Below are positions 10,399-21,136 of a stretch of DNA of 64,000 bases, piece after piece (the first letter of the stretch is position 1; the number at the start of each line of letters is the position of its first letter). The notes beneath the pieces are model-generated. The model ran no database searches, was not told where the DNA came from, and worked only from the letters and a program-made list of their open reading frames with translations. The DNA is from Mantis religiosa (taxonomy: Eukaryota; Arthropoda; Insecta; Mantodea; Mantidae): NCBI GenBank assembly GCA_030765055.1, contig CM060957.1:197591835-197655834 (forward strand), written 5' to 3'. A program made the translations under genes and the position numbers.

Positions 10399-11098
10399 CA
10401 AGGCAGCGTTAGTATACCTAATTTCCTAAATGCTGTTCTGCAGGTGTTTCTTTTTTGATATTTTTAAGAAATCTTATCGCTCTTTTCTGTAGTCTAAATA
10501 TTTTTAGTATATGTTTCCTCCCTGCTGATCCCCATAAAATAATCCCATAGTTCAAATGTGTGTACATAAATGCATAATATACATGTGTTGTACAATCTTC
10601 ATCCATGATTTGTTTAACCTGTTTTAGAATATATATACCCCTATTGAGTTTTGTTGAGAGTTTTTCTAAATGTCTATTCCATTTCAGGTTGTTATCCATT
10701 ACTAGTCCTAAAAGTCTATTTCACTAGCTTGCCTGATTTGCTCACCTTTAATTTCCAAGAAGATATTCGTCTGCATTTTGCTACTTATACTAATCTGCAT
10801 CCATTCTGTTTTCTTTGTATTTAGTGCCATTCCTAATTCTTCCAGGTAAGTATTGGCCATCTCCAACAGTGCATTTGCATTACTTTGCAATTCAGCCGTT
10901 GTACTCCCTGTTACAATAACTGTTGTTTCATCAGCATAGCCAATGGCTAATCCTCCTGCTTCCTGAAGTCGTTTAAACAGATCATTTAGGTATAAAATAA
11001 ACAAATATGGCCCCAATTTTGATCCTTGTGGGCTAACGTGTGTTATACGTTTACATGGGGATTTGATTTTGGATAGCTGTCCAAATAAAAAATATTAG
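9923..11098 (-). mobile_element. 5'-truncated LINE fragment (Jockey/CR1-type reverse transcriptase C-terminus)
   Basis: Minus-strand pieces read in order through the end of a non-LTR reverse transcriptase. 11016-10708 has GPYLFILYLNDLFKRL and YADETTVIV, the catalytic box with its second Asp changed to Glu. 10699-10418 has LKWNRHLEKLSTKL, HLNYGIILWGSAG and LKIFRLQKRAIRFL, the thumb region. 10401-10066 has the NYFRNRLRGSLQNIESKAM tail. A (TA)n tract interrupts the coding sequence. Copy R lacks it, so it inserted after the duplication; its target region in R (57833-58290) has no counterpart in L, implying a deletion at insertion or later. Confidence 0.75.
10345..10397. repeat. (TA)n microsatellite inside the LINE fragment
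   Basis: About 50 bp of pure TA/AT within the reverse-transcriptase tail, probably expanded after insertion. Confidence 0.95.
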
Positions 11099-11403
11099 AA
11101 AAATATTAGAAGTCACAATATTAAACACATCAGCTAAAATATAATAACAATAGAGTGCACCTTACAATTTGTCTCAAGTCCACGTAAAAAGTATAAACCT
11201 ATTTTAAAATACATCTTATCATTAGTTATGTTGAGATATGAAAAGTCATCAGCTGTTTCTTCCGTTCTCCCTGACTAAGTAGTTATCAAAATAATTTTGG
11301 CATGGTTTCTCAAACAGAAAGGAGCGTTGCATTTCCCAAATGCATATTCAGCTTGGCTGTTCTAGTCTTTACTGCAGGATTCAAAACGTCTCCTTTTCAA
11401 TGA

Positions 11404-11721
11404 TTAAGGTGCGTTCGGCAACTCAACTGCTTTTGGTTGTTCAAGTTTATATATCTTTAGAAGCTCTTTCAAACCATTGGGAAGCTTTGATGCCGTTGCT
11501 CTTCTTTGTAGCAGTTGTGACAGTAAAGCTAAGGACAACACTTTCAAGTATTCCGGTCTTGTGGAATATTTGTTTTGGTTTACCACGAGGATAACGCTAG
11601 AATTAATACCTAAAATATTCAACATCTGGTTAAAACTACCACGTAGCACAAATGCATGTATTATTTCAACCCTATATTTCATATCGTAATGCATGACTAG
11701 ACGCTTTCTTGCCAACTTCAT
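11404..11721 (-). pseudogene. short ORF of copy L conserved in copy R, unidentified
   Basis: A 105-residue minus-strand frame containing FNQMLNILGINSSVILVVN and NKYSTRPEYLKVL. The equivalent place in copy R (58850-58638) keeps about 35 of these residues in frame, then shifts frame. The frame's conservation suggests an old coding exon, or a retrocopy, present before the duplication. I do not recognise the protein. Since R is frameshifted and L lacks obvious splice partners, I call it a remnant. Confidence 0.35.
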
Positions 11722-12229
11722 AAGTTGGTCCTACGAAACATGTAAATCTGAGATCAAAACTACTGTTTTACCATTTTGGAGCATATGAATCATTTGCACG
11801 GTTGCCTCAGCTATACTTAGGAAATGTGAATCTCCAGCAATAAAAGTAAAAGTAACGAAAGCCTGGAATACAACGAATACTGAAACCGCATTAAAGTGCT
11901 GCTGAAAGGCGTGGCTACTTATGCTAATTTGGGGCGAATAATGTTAGAAGGCAATTTATTTGAATTGTTTGTTGTTCGACCTGAAGAAGACAATCGACAG
12001 CTTTACATAATAGTTGCCTATGTAATTACAACTGTTATTAACATCCAAATTAATATATTTATTTAACATGAACAAATTATTAATTCTACTACTAATAATA
12101 ATGTGATGAGAATAAACACCAACATACAAACTCCTGAGACCAAACCACCCACTCCCTGGATAATAAGAACTGCTTCCAAGTAGTGCTCTGGTAACATACT
12201 CTGTTCATCTCCACTTTATACCCTCCTAA
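11722..12229. other. copy-L spacer, no gene recognised
   Basis: Partly matches 58900-59720 of copy R, with private segments in each: about 500 bp at 59020-59525 is only in R, and about 190 bp near 11890-12075 only in L. These are ordinary indel differences; no coding signal was seen. Confidence 0.4.
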
Positions 12230-12885
12230 ATCAAATTATGGTTTTGAAACTTGACAATGAATATTTAACACATTATTGAGTGCTGCTACTGTCATGAATC
12301 AAACTATGTGTTTGCAAAAGTGACAAACCCACTAAAGCTCTTATTAAGAACTTTACATTGGAGTAAAAACTTATGTTCATGAACCAAATTATGTTTTCAA
12401 ATTTGACAAATGAGTAAACCTCTTATCACAAACTGTACATTGAGGCTTCTTAACTTCATGAACAAAATTATGTGTTTTCATAGTTGACAACTGAGTAAAG
12501 TACTTATCACAAACTTTTCATTGATGTGTCTTCTTCCCTTCATGAACTAAAATATGTCTATTCAGACCAGACAACTGAGTAAAGCCCTTATCACAAACTT
12601 TTAATTGATGTGGCTTCTTACCTTCATGAATTAAAATATGTCTATTCAGACCAGACAACTGAGTAAAGCTCTTATCACAAACTTTTCATTGGTGTGGCTT
12701 CTTACCTCCATGAACAAAATTATGACTTTTTAAATGTGACAACTGAGTAAAGCTCTTATCACAAAATTTACATTTGTGTGGTTTCTTACCTCCATGAACA
12801 AAATTATGTATTTTCAAATGTGCCAACCGAGTAAACCTCTTACCACAAACTTTACAATGGGGTGTCTTCTTGCCTTCATGAACTA
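12230..12885 (-). pseudogene. C-terminal part of the copy-L C2H2 zinc-finger gene, disabled
   Basis: Degenerate 84-bp repeats that on the minus strand encode C2H2 fingers with HEGKK-type linkers, as in the copy-R gene. In two fingers the first Cys codon TGT has become TGA (near 12516 and 12688) and in another it has become TTA (near 12603), so the frame is stopped and fingers are lost. The fragment is cut at 12885 by the LTR element; the remaining upstream half is at 16966-17337. The penultimate finger shares a 2-bp deletion (ATTATGTTTTC in place of ATTATGTGTTTTC) with copy R. Confidence 0.85.
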
Positions 12886-13372
12886 TGTAACAGTATTTTT
12901 ATGTTCGTGGGAATTGTAAATATATATAAAAATGTATGTAGTTGTGTGATTGGCCGAAGTAGTGCTGTGACGTGGTGTGACGTGGTGTGATGACGTGTCA
13001 GTGAATCGGCCAATCACAAAATAAGGTGGGAATTACTATGGGGACAAGAAAATCAATAATCTAGAAAAAGTGAGAATCTTGTGTCATGCTGGAGAACGAG
13101 GAAAAATGTTACGGTGATTATAAAATCTCCAAGAAAATTATATATCATTTTGTCTTAATCTGTGAATCTATCATTTGGCGCTAGCCAGTATTACTTTTGA
13201 TAGAAAAAAAATTGATTAAATTAACTATATTCGAGTAACTGCGCCGTTAGTGCTGTCTTATGGGAGAAACATGGCGACTAGCATAGAAAGAGCGATGAAA
13301 AATCATGATTCTGGAGTGAAAGAAAGTATTATACCGACCGCCATAATGGAGAACAAATTAAATCCCGTTACA
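12886..13372 (+). repeat. 5' LTR (mosaic partner)
   Basis: The first 200 bp match 16468-16667 with two visible substitutions. After that the two LTRs are only loosely alike until the shared terminal AATCCCGTTACA. The first part contains an inverted GTGATTGGCCGA / TCGGCCAATCAC pair (12946-12957, 13006-13017) around three TGACGTG sites. Confidence 0.8.
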
Positions 13373-13549
13373 AATGGCGCAGCAACGTGTGGGGCTCGAA
13401 TAGGATAAAGAAGAGGAGATTAAAGCATCGTGCAGCTCCGTGGGAATTTAAAAGGAAAGAAGAAAGAAGAGAGAAGAAAGAAGAAAACGAGAACTGGTTT
13501 AAGTGAGTGAAATTAAAAAAAAAATAATAGTAGTAGTAGTAGTAGATTT

Positions 13550-15623
13550 ATGTTGTTAAGAAATCAGAAAATAGTTAAAAAGATGGCGAGTAGAAAAGAA
13601 ATAATAGTGGAAGGAGAAGTTACTGATAGTGTAGGAATGAATAGGGAGGATGCAAGATTAAGCATAGATAATGAGTCAATGTTGGAAAGAATAACAAGAA
13701 TGTTAAGTAATTTAGATTCTAAAATAGAACAAAATGCAAAGAATTTAGATTTTAGAATGAGAGATGTAAAATCAGAAATAGGAGATGTAAAATCAGAAAT
13801 GAGTAACTTAGATTCTAAAATAGAACAAAATGTAAACGATTTAACTAAGAAAATGAATGATTTAGATGTAGGAGTAAGACAGGAACTAGCACAAAATGTG
13901 AGTAACTTAGAAATTAATTTATTACAGAAGTTAAAACAGGAATTAAAATCTGAAATTTCACAGGAGATTAGAGAAGGGAGAAAAGAGTGTAGGGATAATA
14001 TGGAAAGGCTCATGCAGATCATAGAGATTAATAAGGATGAGAATAGAAAGGAAGTCAATGAGTTGAGAGAGATAATTCAGGAAACTAGGTTAGGTCAGGA
14101 CATTGTGAAACAAGAAATAAGAATGGAATTAAACAAAGAGTTAGAGACATTTAGGATACAACAGGCAGAAATAACACAAAAACAAAGAGAAGAATTAGGA
14201 GATAAAGTAGAACAAAGAATCAATGTAATTTGTTCTGAAATGCAATTACAACATGATGAAAGTAAGATACACCAAGAGGAAATAAAGTAACAAATTGATG
14301 AGATAAGTAAAGCAAAAGAAGAAGTAATTTTGCAAATTAAAGAGGTAAAAGAACATTTTGAAAAAGAAAAGGATAACTTAGGAAAATTGACACAAGTTGT
14401 AATTGCATTACAGGCTAGAAAAGTAAATAACGGGAAAGAAATGTCTAGAATTACAAATATAAACGATTGTGACTTACCAGGTGAATTAAGCAATCATCAG
14501 AAGTCTAGTGATGTAGTAAGTGAATGTAGTGATTTTGTGAGTCCAGATAATGATATTAATTATCACAGAAACACACAGAACATGTCCTCACACACACAAC
14601 TCCACAGTCTAGGTCAAAATGAATGTGTACATTATTCACTAAATGATATTAGTCCACCAAGTTTTGATGAGGAATCAGGTGATAATCCAAAAGTATTTCT
14701 TAGGGAATTGGAAGAATATTTCCGTATTAAGAGAATTCCCAATGAATTTCGGATGGTAATAGTAAAACGCTGTTTGAAGAAAAATGCTCTTGAGTGGTTA
14801 AGGTTAACTTTGGCTTCACATGAAACATACAGTACTTTCAGAAATCTGTTTATAAATAGATTTTGGGGACCTGAGAGACAAAGAAGAATAAAAGTTGAGT
14901 TAGCAACGGGTAGGTTTGAGTTTAAGAAAAGGGATTTCTATGACTGATTATTTCTTAAAATTAGCAAACAAAAGTAAGTTGATCAATCCCGAAATTTCTG
15001 AGACAGAAATTGTCAACATGCTAATACGTCATTATCCACCACATATCAGAAATCATTTAATTGTGGCTAAGCCTATCGATTTCTCTGATATGATTGAATT
15101 ATTATCCGAATTTGAAGCACATAACCTCATTAATGATACTACATCCTGTGATGGTAACTATAATAACGTCCATATTGAGCGAGGAAGAAATCGACAGGAA
15201 TCACAACCTACAAATAATAGGAATAATAGGACGAGTTTAAATTGGGGCGGGGCACCCGTGAGAAATCAAAGATTTGAAGGAAGAGGTTATGATCCTAGAC
15301 GAACTTATGAATCTGTAATTCCCGGAACAGGAAGTGGAGTTCAAAATAATGTGCAAAGGAATTATCATAACAATCAGTCGACGAGAATTGGAAGAAATGA
15401 TCAAATAAACCATGTAAGATTTTATCGAGGAAATAATCAGCGAATAAGTAATTTTAATAGGGGTAGAGGTACTAGTTTATTTAGTGCAAATCAAAGAGAT
15501 TTTAGGGGTGTGAGATTTGAAAGAGGTAATCAAAATGAAATAGTCGAAAATACACAAAGCACAGAGAATGATGCGAATATAAACGATAGCACCAACCTAA
15601 CCAACAATGAAAGTATTAATTAA
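13550..15623 (+). pseudogene. gag of the 12.9-17.0 kb LTR element: coiled coil, capsid, RG-rich tail; one stop and one frameshift
   Basis: The frame from 13550 runs as a long charged coiled coil (LDSKIEQN repeats) to a TAA at 14288-14290, then continues in the same frame to 14947. The capsid core follows (FLRELEEYFRIKRIPNEFR, then CLKKNALEWLRL). An extra base in the AAGAAAAGGG run near 14930 shifts the frame; capsid continues in 14916-15623 (MTDYFLKLANKSKLI, HYPPHIRNHLI). The C-terminus has no CCHC knuckle. Instead it is Arg/Asn/Gly-rich with RG motifs (GRGYDPRR, FNRGRG), a plausible nucleic-acid-binding substitute. With only two lesions in about 690 codons it decayed recently. Confidence 0.8.
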
Positions 15624-15656
15624 GGGCGAATAGGTGAATGGAATTTCAATTTCATT

Positions 15657-16226
15657 GCGTTGGTAATTCCACATTTGGCAAGAGATGTAATTGTGGGTAA
15701 TGATTTATTATATGAATGGCAAAGTGTATTGAATTTCGAAATGCATGAAATGAAGGTTAAGACAGAAAATGATTTATTAGTAATAAAATTATTGGAAGAA
15801 GATGGAAGAAAAGAAGAGAATATGGATAATATAAATAATGAAAGGTTTTTTGTGGAAGATATACTTTTGCAAGAAAATGGTAATATTGAATATGATGAAA
15901 ATGAAAATTGTGGGAAGAATTTAATTATTGATGGATTGCAAAATAATGTAACTGACCTTGAAAAGCATTGTTGCCAATTATATACAATACAACATAAGAA
16001 CGGCGGAAGCCAAGTGGAGGAAGAAATAGAATTCCAGAGAATATTACAAGTAAAGTTAGAAAACACATACAATTTAGACAAAGCGAGAAAAGAACAGTTG
16101 AAATTGTGTATATTAAAGAATAGAAAAGCCTTTAGTTCAAAACCTGGACTGTGTAACAAATACACACACACATTTAAAGTGAATGATACTGATCCCTATA
16201 CACATAAAAGCCTTGACAGTAATTGA
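15657..16226 (+). pseudogene. protease C-terminus plus start of pre-RT linker (pol truncated)
   Basis: Starts in VIPHLARDVIVGNDLLYEW, which matches the retropepsin C-terminal strand with its IxG-x-D motif. The catalytic Asp-Ser/Thr-Gly is missing, deleted at the gag junction. A charged linker follows, then CILKNRKAFSSKPGLCNKY, the FS-x-PG segment that normally leads into Gypsy reverse transcriptase. The frame stops before any RT motif. The deletion of RT-RNase H-integrase therefore falls between here and the 3' end. Confidence 0.7.
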
Positions 16227-16394
16227 AACAATATTGAATATATACTATGTGTGTGTTAAATAATAATAAAAATAAAACATTGTTAAACATCAATATATTG
16301 TTGTATTTTAATTAATGTATATTGTTATATTTTATGTATGTTGTATTGGTGTTGTGTAATATTGGTGTAAACGAAATTGTTAATTGGGGCTGTT

Positions 16395-16458
16395 CTTCGA
16401 AATATATGGAAACAGATTGTTAATTCCTTTATTTGGTTATTTTCCATATATTTCGAAG
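16395..16458. other. perfect 18-bp inverted repeat next to the 3' LTR
   Basis: CTTCGAAATATATGGAAA (16395-16412) pairs perfectly with TTTCCATATATTTCGAAG (16441-16458), with a 28-bp loop. The right arm runs into the polypurine tract. It could fold in the RNA close to the plus-strand primer. Confidence 0.8.
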
Positions 16459-16467
16459 AGGGGCATT

Positions 16468-16965
16468 TGTAACAGTATTTTTATGTTCGTGGGAATTGTA
16501 AATATATATAAAAATGTATGTAGTTGTGTTATTGGCCGAAGTAGTGCTGTGACGTGGTGTGACGTGGTGTGATGACGTGTCAGTGAATCGGCCAATCACA
16601 AAATAAGGTGGGAATTATTATGGGGACAAGAAAATCAATAATCTAGAAAAAGTGAGAATCTTGTGTCTTGCTGAAGAAGAAGGAAAGATGTTACGAGGAT
16701 TGTAATTGTAAAGGAAAATTAATAAGATTCAAAAAGTGTTATTCAATATTTATAATAGATAAGAGTGAATCATAGTTCGTATTATATAATTAAATAATAT
16801 ATTACAAAATTGGACTCATCTAAATTTTATTTTCACCAAAAATCCGTATCCACACCTGAGAAAAGATCTCACGACTCTCAGTATATTAAAACTCGACTTA
16901 GATCTTATAAAAAGTTGGCTTGCTTCTTATTAGTTGAAGATGAACGAAAATATAATCCCGTTACA
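16468..16965 (+). repeat. 3' LTR (mosaic partner)
   Basis: TGTAAC start, GTTACA end. It agrees with the 5' LTR for 200 bp and then departs. Its second half (CACACCTGA, GATCTCACGACTCT) resembles the LTR/leader fragment at 39625-40135 instead. Confidence 0.8.
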
Positions 16966-17337
16966 ACTAAATTATGACTTTTCAAATTTGACAACCGAGT
17001 AAAGTTCTTATCACAAACATGACACTGATGTGGTTTCTTACCATTATTAATAATGTTATGTGGTTTCAAATTCGATACAGATGTAAAGCTGTTCTCACTC
17101 GTGCTACACCGTTGTGTTGTTTTGCTTCTATCACTTAAACTACTGTGTTCTAAGTATAAAGGTTCTATATAAGGCTCTGCCCCATCACCATCCGAATGTA
17201 CGTATTCCTTTGCAGTTAGTACATCACATGTAACATCATATTTTTGATAATCATATTTTGTGTTTCTTGTTGGGACTTCAGCAGAGAACAATGGAGACTT
17301 GTCAAGAATCGCGACAGGAACTGTTTCTGGGTATAAT
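16966..17337 (-). pseudogene. 5' part of the terminal exon of the copy-L zinc-finger gene
   Basis: On the minus strand this begins right after a splice acceptor (ACATTTCAG, with the G at 17338), as in copy R at 61031. It encodes the acidic linker (KYDYQKYDVTCDVLTAKEYV, IEPLYLEHSSLSDRSKTTQ), one degenerate finger and one good finger (CHVCDKNFTRLSNLKSHN), and is then cut by the LTR element at 16965. With 12230-12885 it makes up the whole exon. Confidence 0.85.
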
Positions 17338-17364
17338 CTGAAATGTTCCAGAACTTAGTATCAG

Positions 17365-17604
17365 TTGACGTGGCTCAGTGGTTAGACCACTTGGCTCTCA
17401 CCAAGGCGGCTTGGGTTCGATCCCAGGTGACCGCAAAGAGAGATTTGTGGTGGAAAACATGGTGCTGGGGCGGGATTTCTCCAGGTCCTCTGGTTTCCCC
17501 CACCATCTCATTCCACCGGTGCTCCATCTTCATCTCATGTATCATCAGTGTCATTGCCTGTGGTGCCGCATGTAGTAAAAGCGGGCGTTAAACACTACAC
17601 ATTT
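17365..17604 (+). repeat. tRNA-derived SINE (family 1)
   Basis: Head with a Pol III A-box (TGGCTCAGTGGTTAGACCAC) and B-box (GGGTTCGATCCC), and an anticodon-arm-like GGCTCTCACCAAGGC resembling tRNA-Glu(CTC), followed by a tRNA-unrelated body ending in GCGGGCGTTAAACACTAC. The same 3' end recurs alone at 44057-44100. Copy R lacks it at the equivalent place, so it is an insertion in copy L. Confidence 0.8.
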
Positions 17605-20600
17605 CATTTGACATTAATTCTCCAATTGACTCGCATTATCCCAGTAAACAACTAGGAAATTCTCATATACATATCAAGAAACTCCTTAATGGCGACTTAT
17701 AACACATAAGAACCTAAGTCCGGGATCTATAGTCAACCAATATTATTTGTCAGACTGACTGAACCTATCCAGAATTTGGCCTACACACGGCTGGTGTGAC
17801 AGAACAATTTAACTAACATTTATATCTAATTGTAGCATAGCATCCACTCTGCCATCTAATATAATTTCCTATCTGCCTCCCATTGTTGACCCAGAATTTT
17901 TTCATTGTCAATCTTCCTTTTCTTATCTACTTCTTTTTAACTTTCCAAAAAAACTTTCACATATTTTTATTTCGTCCTGCAACTATTCTTAATGCTATAA
18001 TCTTCATTCAAATTTTTTTATATTTCTCCTCCCATAGCGCTATTTCTCTACTCTTGTCAAGCAATGAATCGTCCTTTCAGTTTCTCTACATAATCCACAT
18101 ATTCCTATTGTTCTTCTTAATTACATTGATCCCATTCTTATCCAAGACATTCCCTCCCCGTCTTGTCTATTGCATAGTTTTACACATTCCCTTTTAAATA
18201 ACAATAGAATTTAAAGATTTTTCTATTTTCTAGCCTTCCACATATCTGTCTTTCTATATGCTCTATTGTGGTTGTAGTTATTTTCCATAAAATGTCTACA
18301 TTTCTATTTTCTATATTCCGTATATTCTGAATTCATATTTCTTCCATAGCTCTTTTTACTAGTGTCCTCTATTCCTGTTCCCTACTTTCTTTTGTTAATT
18401 TATATACAAGTCTAGGATTTTGTCATATCTTTTGTCAAGTATTTATAGCAAACTCTCAGGAGTTTTTCAAATATTACACCTACTACTCAGGTTTTTCCTA
18501 ATTCCACTAAGAAGCTTATCTTTTTACTATTACTTACTTTTGACATTCTACAGCAGAGACAAGGATATACAAACAGAGACTTTAAATTACAGACCTATAC
18601 AGAAAATGGATTTAGCACCTTTGTATGTATTGGTTCAAAAGTATAATAAAGGAAAGATGAATCTTAGATATAAGATTAAATTGATTCCCTTTAGCCTAAA
18701 CTGGTTACCTTTATCTCTTTTACTATTAATTACTAAATACCTAATGTAATATGAAAACAGAAAGGTTTTACCACATATCTTGCAGCTTATAAAATGTTGA
18801 AACAATAGTAACATTTTTAGAAGTGCTTGATTATGAGCTGAAATTTTAATTCAATATCACCTCTATGATAAAAGAAAAGAAATTGGATCCTATAAGCAAA
18901 CATACTGCACATTGTTGAAGTCACAGAGAATTCAAATGAATCGTTTAGTGGAGAAAGGAACTATGCCATTTTTTTAACTTTTGAGGATACACAACAAAAT
19001 GTTTAGTTATAAACTTATTTTCAGAAGGTTTTGTTGTATGTATTCCCTATTACAGTGCACTAAATATATAAAACTGCACCCAATTAATTCTGACTAGTTA
19101 TTGAAAAAACTGATTTCTAAAAAAAAATGCACTTAGTTTCTTTCTGGAGTTGATAAGTTCAGCAGTTTAATGTCTTTATTTACTTAAAAATATAGTTTTT
19201 TACTACAATATTGATGTTCCGCATACTGAATAACGTAATATTCGAACTGCATAAAACATAAAATGAAAAAGCACATTAACATTTGAAGTGCATTCAGATA
19301 TTCCGTAATTTATAAATTACTGTTATGTGGTTCATTTAGATGTCCTCCATTTTCTGAATGCCACTCTCAATTATGGATATGCTGGCTCCAGGTTCATGAG
19401 AACATTTGTACGCATTTTCAGCAAATAGAATGTATCTGCGAGACAACTATTAATACATTGATGTGTTGCTATTATTCTAAACATATTCCTTAAACTGGGA
19501 AATAGCAAATGATTAATTCTTATTCCTTGGAATATCCTTACCTTCTGTTTCCATAGAAATCACATTTTTGTAAAATTGTGGTAACCACTTGTTAATATTT
19601 GTAATTGGTATTCCAAAATATATGCAATATAACTCTGAGGATATGCACTAATGGAGTATCAAATGCTGCTAGTATACTGCATTATAAGGAATCTCCTACT
19701 GCACTTAACCTAAGCCAGATACAAAACCAGCAGGAATTAATTTCTGTGACCTAAATCCTAATTAAATGTATTAAATAGACAATGTTGTACTCACTCCTTT
19801 TTGAAAATATGACAGAACACCACACCATTATTGTAGCTCAGACATGAAAATTCCCATATCCATAGCTGTGTCAATGATATCTTAGAAACTATTTCCTTCA
19901 GTATTTTGTCAATGTTACATGAACCTCAGGAAAGTAAGAACCTGAAAGTATATTTGCTCTTGCATAGTCAGGATGTACTGAACTGGATTGCTCTAGGACT
20001 AAGGGAGTTAAAGCTGAAACAATCATGAAGTGCTTCGAAACAACGAGATGATGGAAAGGATGCTCTTGCACTTACTGAAGCTGAAGAAAATGCGGACAAA
20101 GTGCTGACTTAATTAAAATGTGGAACATTTCATGTAGTCTGAAGTGAGGCAAAGTAACTTTAACTTTGCCAACAGATCTAATAGAAATCCATAATGCCGA
20201 TGACAAGAAAAAGAATGAAGATGTGCAGAATTAACATACAAGTAGAAGCAAACACATGCATAAATAGAATCATGGATTGACATTGTACACGAGTTCTCCA
20301 AAGATGTTGAAACTATATTGAAGTTTAAAAAATTTGCATAGGGAAAACAAGTGTGGTTAGAGTTTTCAAACACACTTTCCTCCATGTAGCAAAAACAGCA
20401 AGTGGCATATAAAGCAATTAAAGATAGGAATAACAACACAAGAAATGCATAATGTAAGCTACAACACATAGTCTTATATGACGTTACTGCTAGTATGATT
20501 CTGTAGTACTTTATGACACAAAATACCTGCAAAACACAGTGTGTACATCTACAGCACAGCAGTTAAAGTACATACTTTCGTATATCCATTATTACAAATA

Positions 20601-20611
20601 TAATCTGTTGT
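17605..20611. other. end of copy L, then AT-rich sequence without recognised genes
   Basis: Up to about 18370 it matches 61750-62473 of copy R. From 18370 to 20611 I see only short, low-complexity ORFs and no repeat shared with the rest of the window. Confidence 0.4.
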
Positions 20612-20867
20612 ATTAGTCAATTGATGGAAATTAATGATTTCTCTGCACTAGTCGTATATAAGCTACGGTTTTTGATAGATAGAATGAACATGAAAATTTT
20701 AATGCCATGGCCGGGATTTGAAACACGGATCTCCTGGTTTCCATCCAGTCGCTCTTAGCCTTTGAGTTACCATGGCAAACGTGCCATCCTGATATTAAAT
20801 TCTCCAGTTGACTCATATATTTCCCCAATAACCAGCGAGGGGCTCTTACATCTGAGATACACCATTT
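20612..20867 (-). repeat. tRNA-like SINE (family 2), copy a
   Basis: Minus-strand copy of the repeat described for copy b. The tRNA-like centre is at about 20700-20785. Together with copy b it forms a large inverted pair around 20868. Confidence 0.75.
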
Positions 20868-21110
20868 GCGAGAGCCGCTAGTGGTCTACCGGCGAAATAT
20901 ACAAGTCAACTGGAGAATTTAATGTCAGGACGGCACGTTGGCCATGGTAACACAAAGGTTAAGAGCGACTGGATGGAAACCAGGAGATCCGTGGCTCAAA
21001 TCCCGGCCATGGCACTGAATTTTTCATGTTGACTCTATCGAAAACCTTACCTTAGTGTAGAGAAATCATTAATTTCCATCAATTAACTAAAATAATAAGA
21101 GTTAAATGAT
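20868..21110 (+). repeat. tRNA-like SINE (family 2), copy b
   Basis: The centre is tRNA-like: GCCATGG ... CCATGGC (about 20940-21014) can close a 7-bp acceptor stem, CTGG-ATGGAAA-CCAG forms an anticodon arm with a GGA triplet, and GTGGCTCAAATCCCGG is a B-box-like T arm. Unusually, the tRNA-like part lies inside the repeat, after a conserved leader (CAACTGGAGAATTTAATGTC). Confidence 0.75.
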
Positions 21111-21136
21111 GAAGCTTGGGACTTAAGTACTTATGA

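Larger units (their letters stand above)
12886..16965 (+). mobile_element. 4.1-kb LTR retrotransposon inserted in the zinc-finger exon; gag present, pol mostly deleted
   Basis: The ends are TGTAAC and GTTACA (perfect inverted hexamer). The flanks carry a 4-bp target duplication ACTA (12882-12885 and 16966-16969), and removing the element with one ACTA restores a finger-linker sequence like its neighbours. Internal order: primer-binding-like AATGGCGCAGCAACGTG right after the 5' LTR, gag, a truncated protease/pre-RT segment, a hairpin, the purine tract GAAGAGGGGCA and the 3' LTR. There is no reverse transcriptase, RNase H or integrase, so mobility would have needed another element. Ty3/Gypsy-type by gag and protease style and by the 4-bp duplication. 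Confidence 0.9.

Noticed and set aside
17368..17440. Functional tRNA gene
   Set aside because: A- and B-boxes are present but the acceptor ends do not pair and the unit is joined to a SINE body.
20113..20532. 139-residue minus-strand ORF
   Set aside because: Hydrophobic Cys/Tyr/Leu-rich composition typical of chance frames in AT-rich DNA; no conserved motif.
20940..21014. Functional tRNA gene with GGA anticodon
   Set aside because: Good acceptor and anticodon arms, but it is embedded in a repeat present in several copies with mismatches and no terminator.
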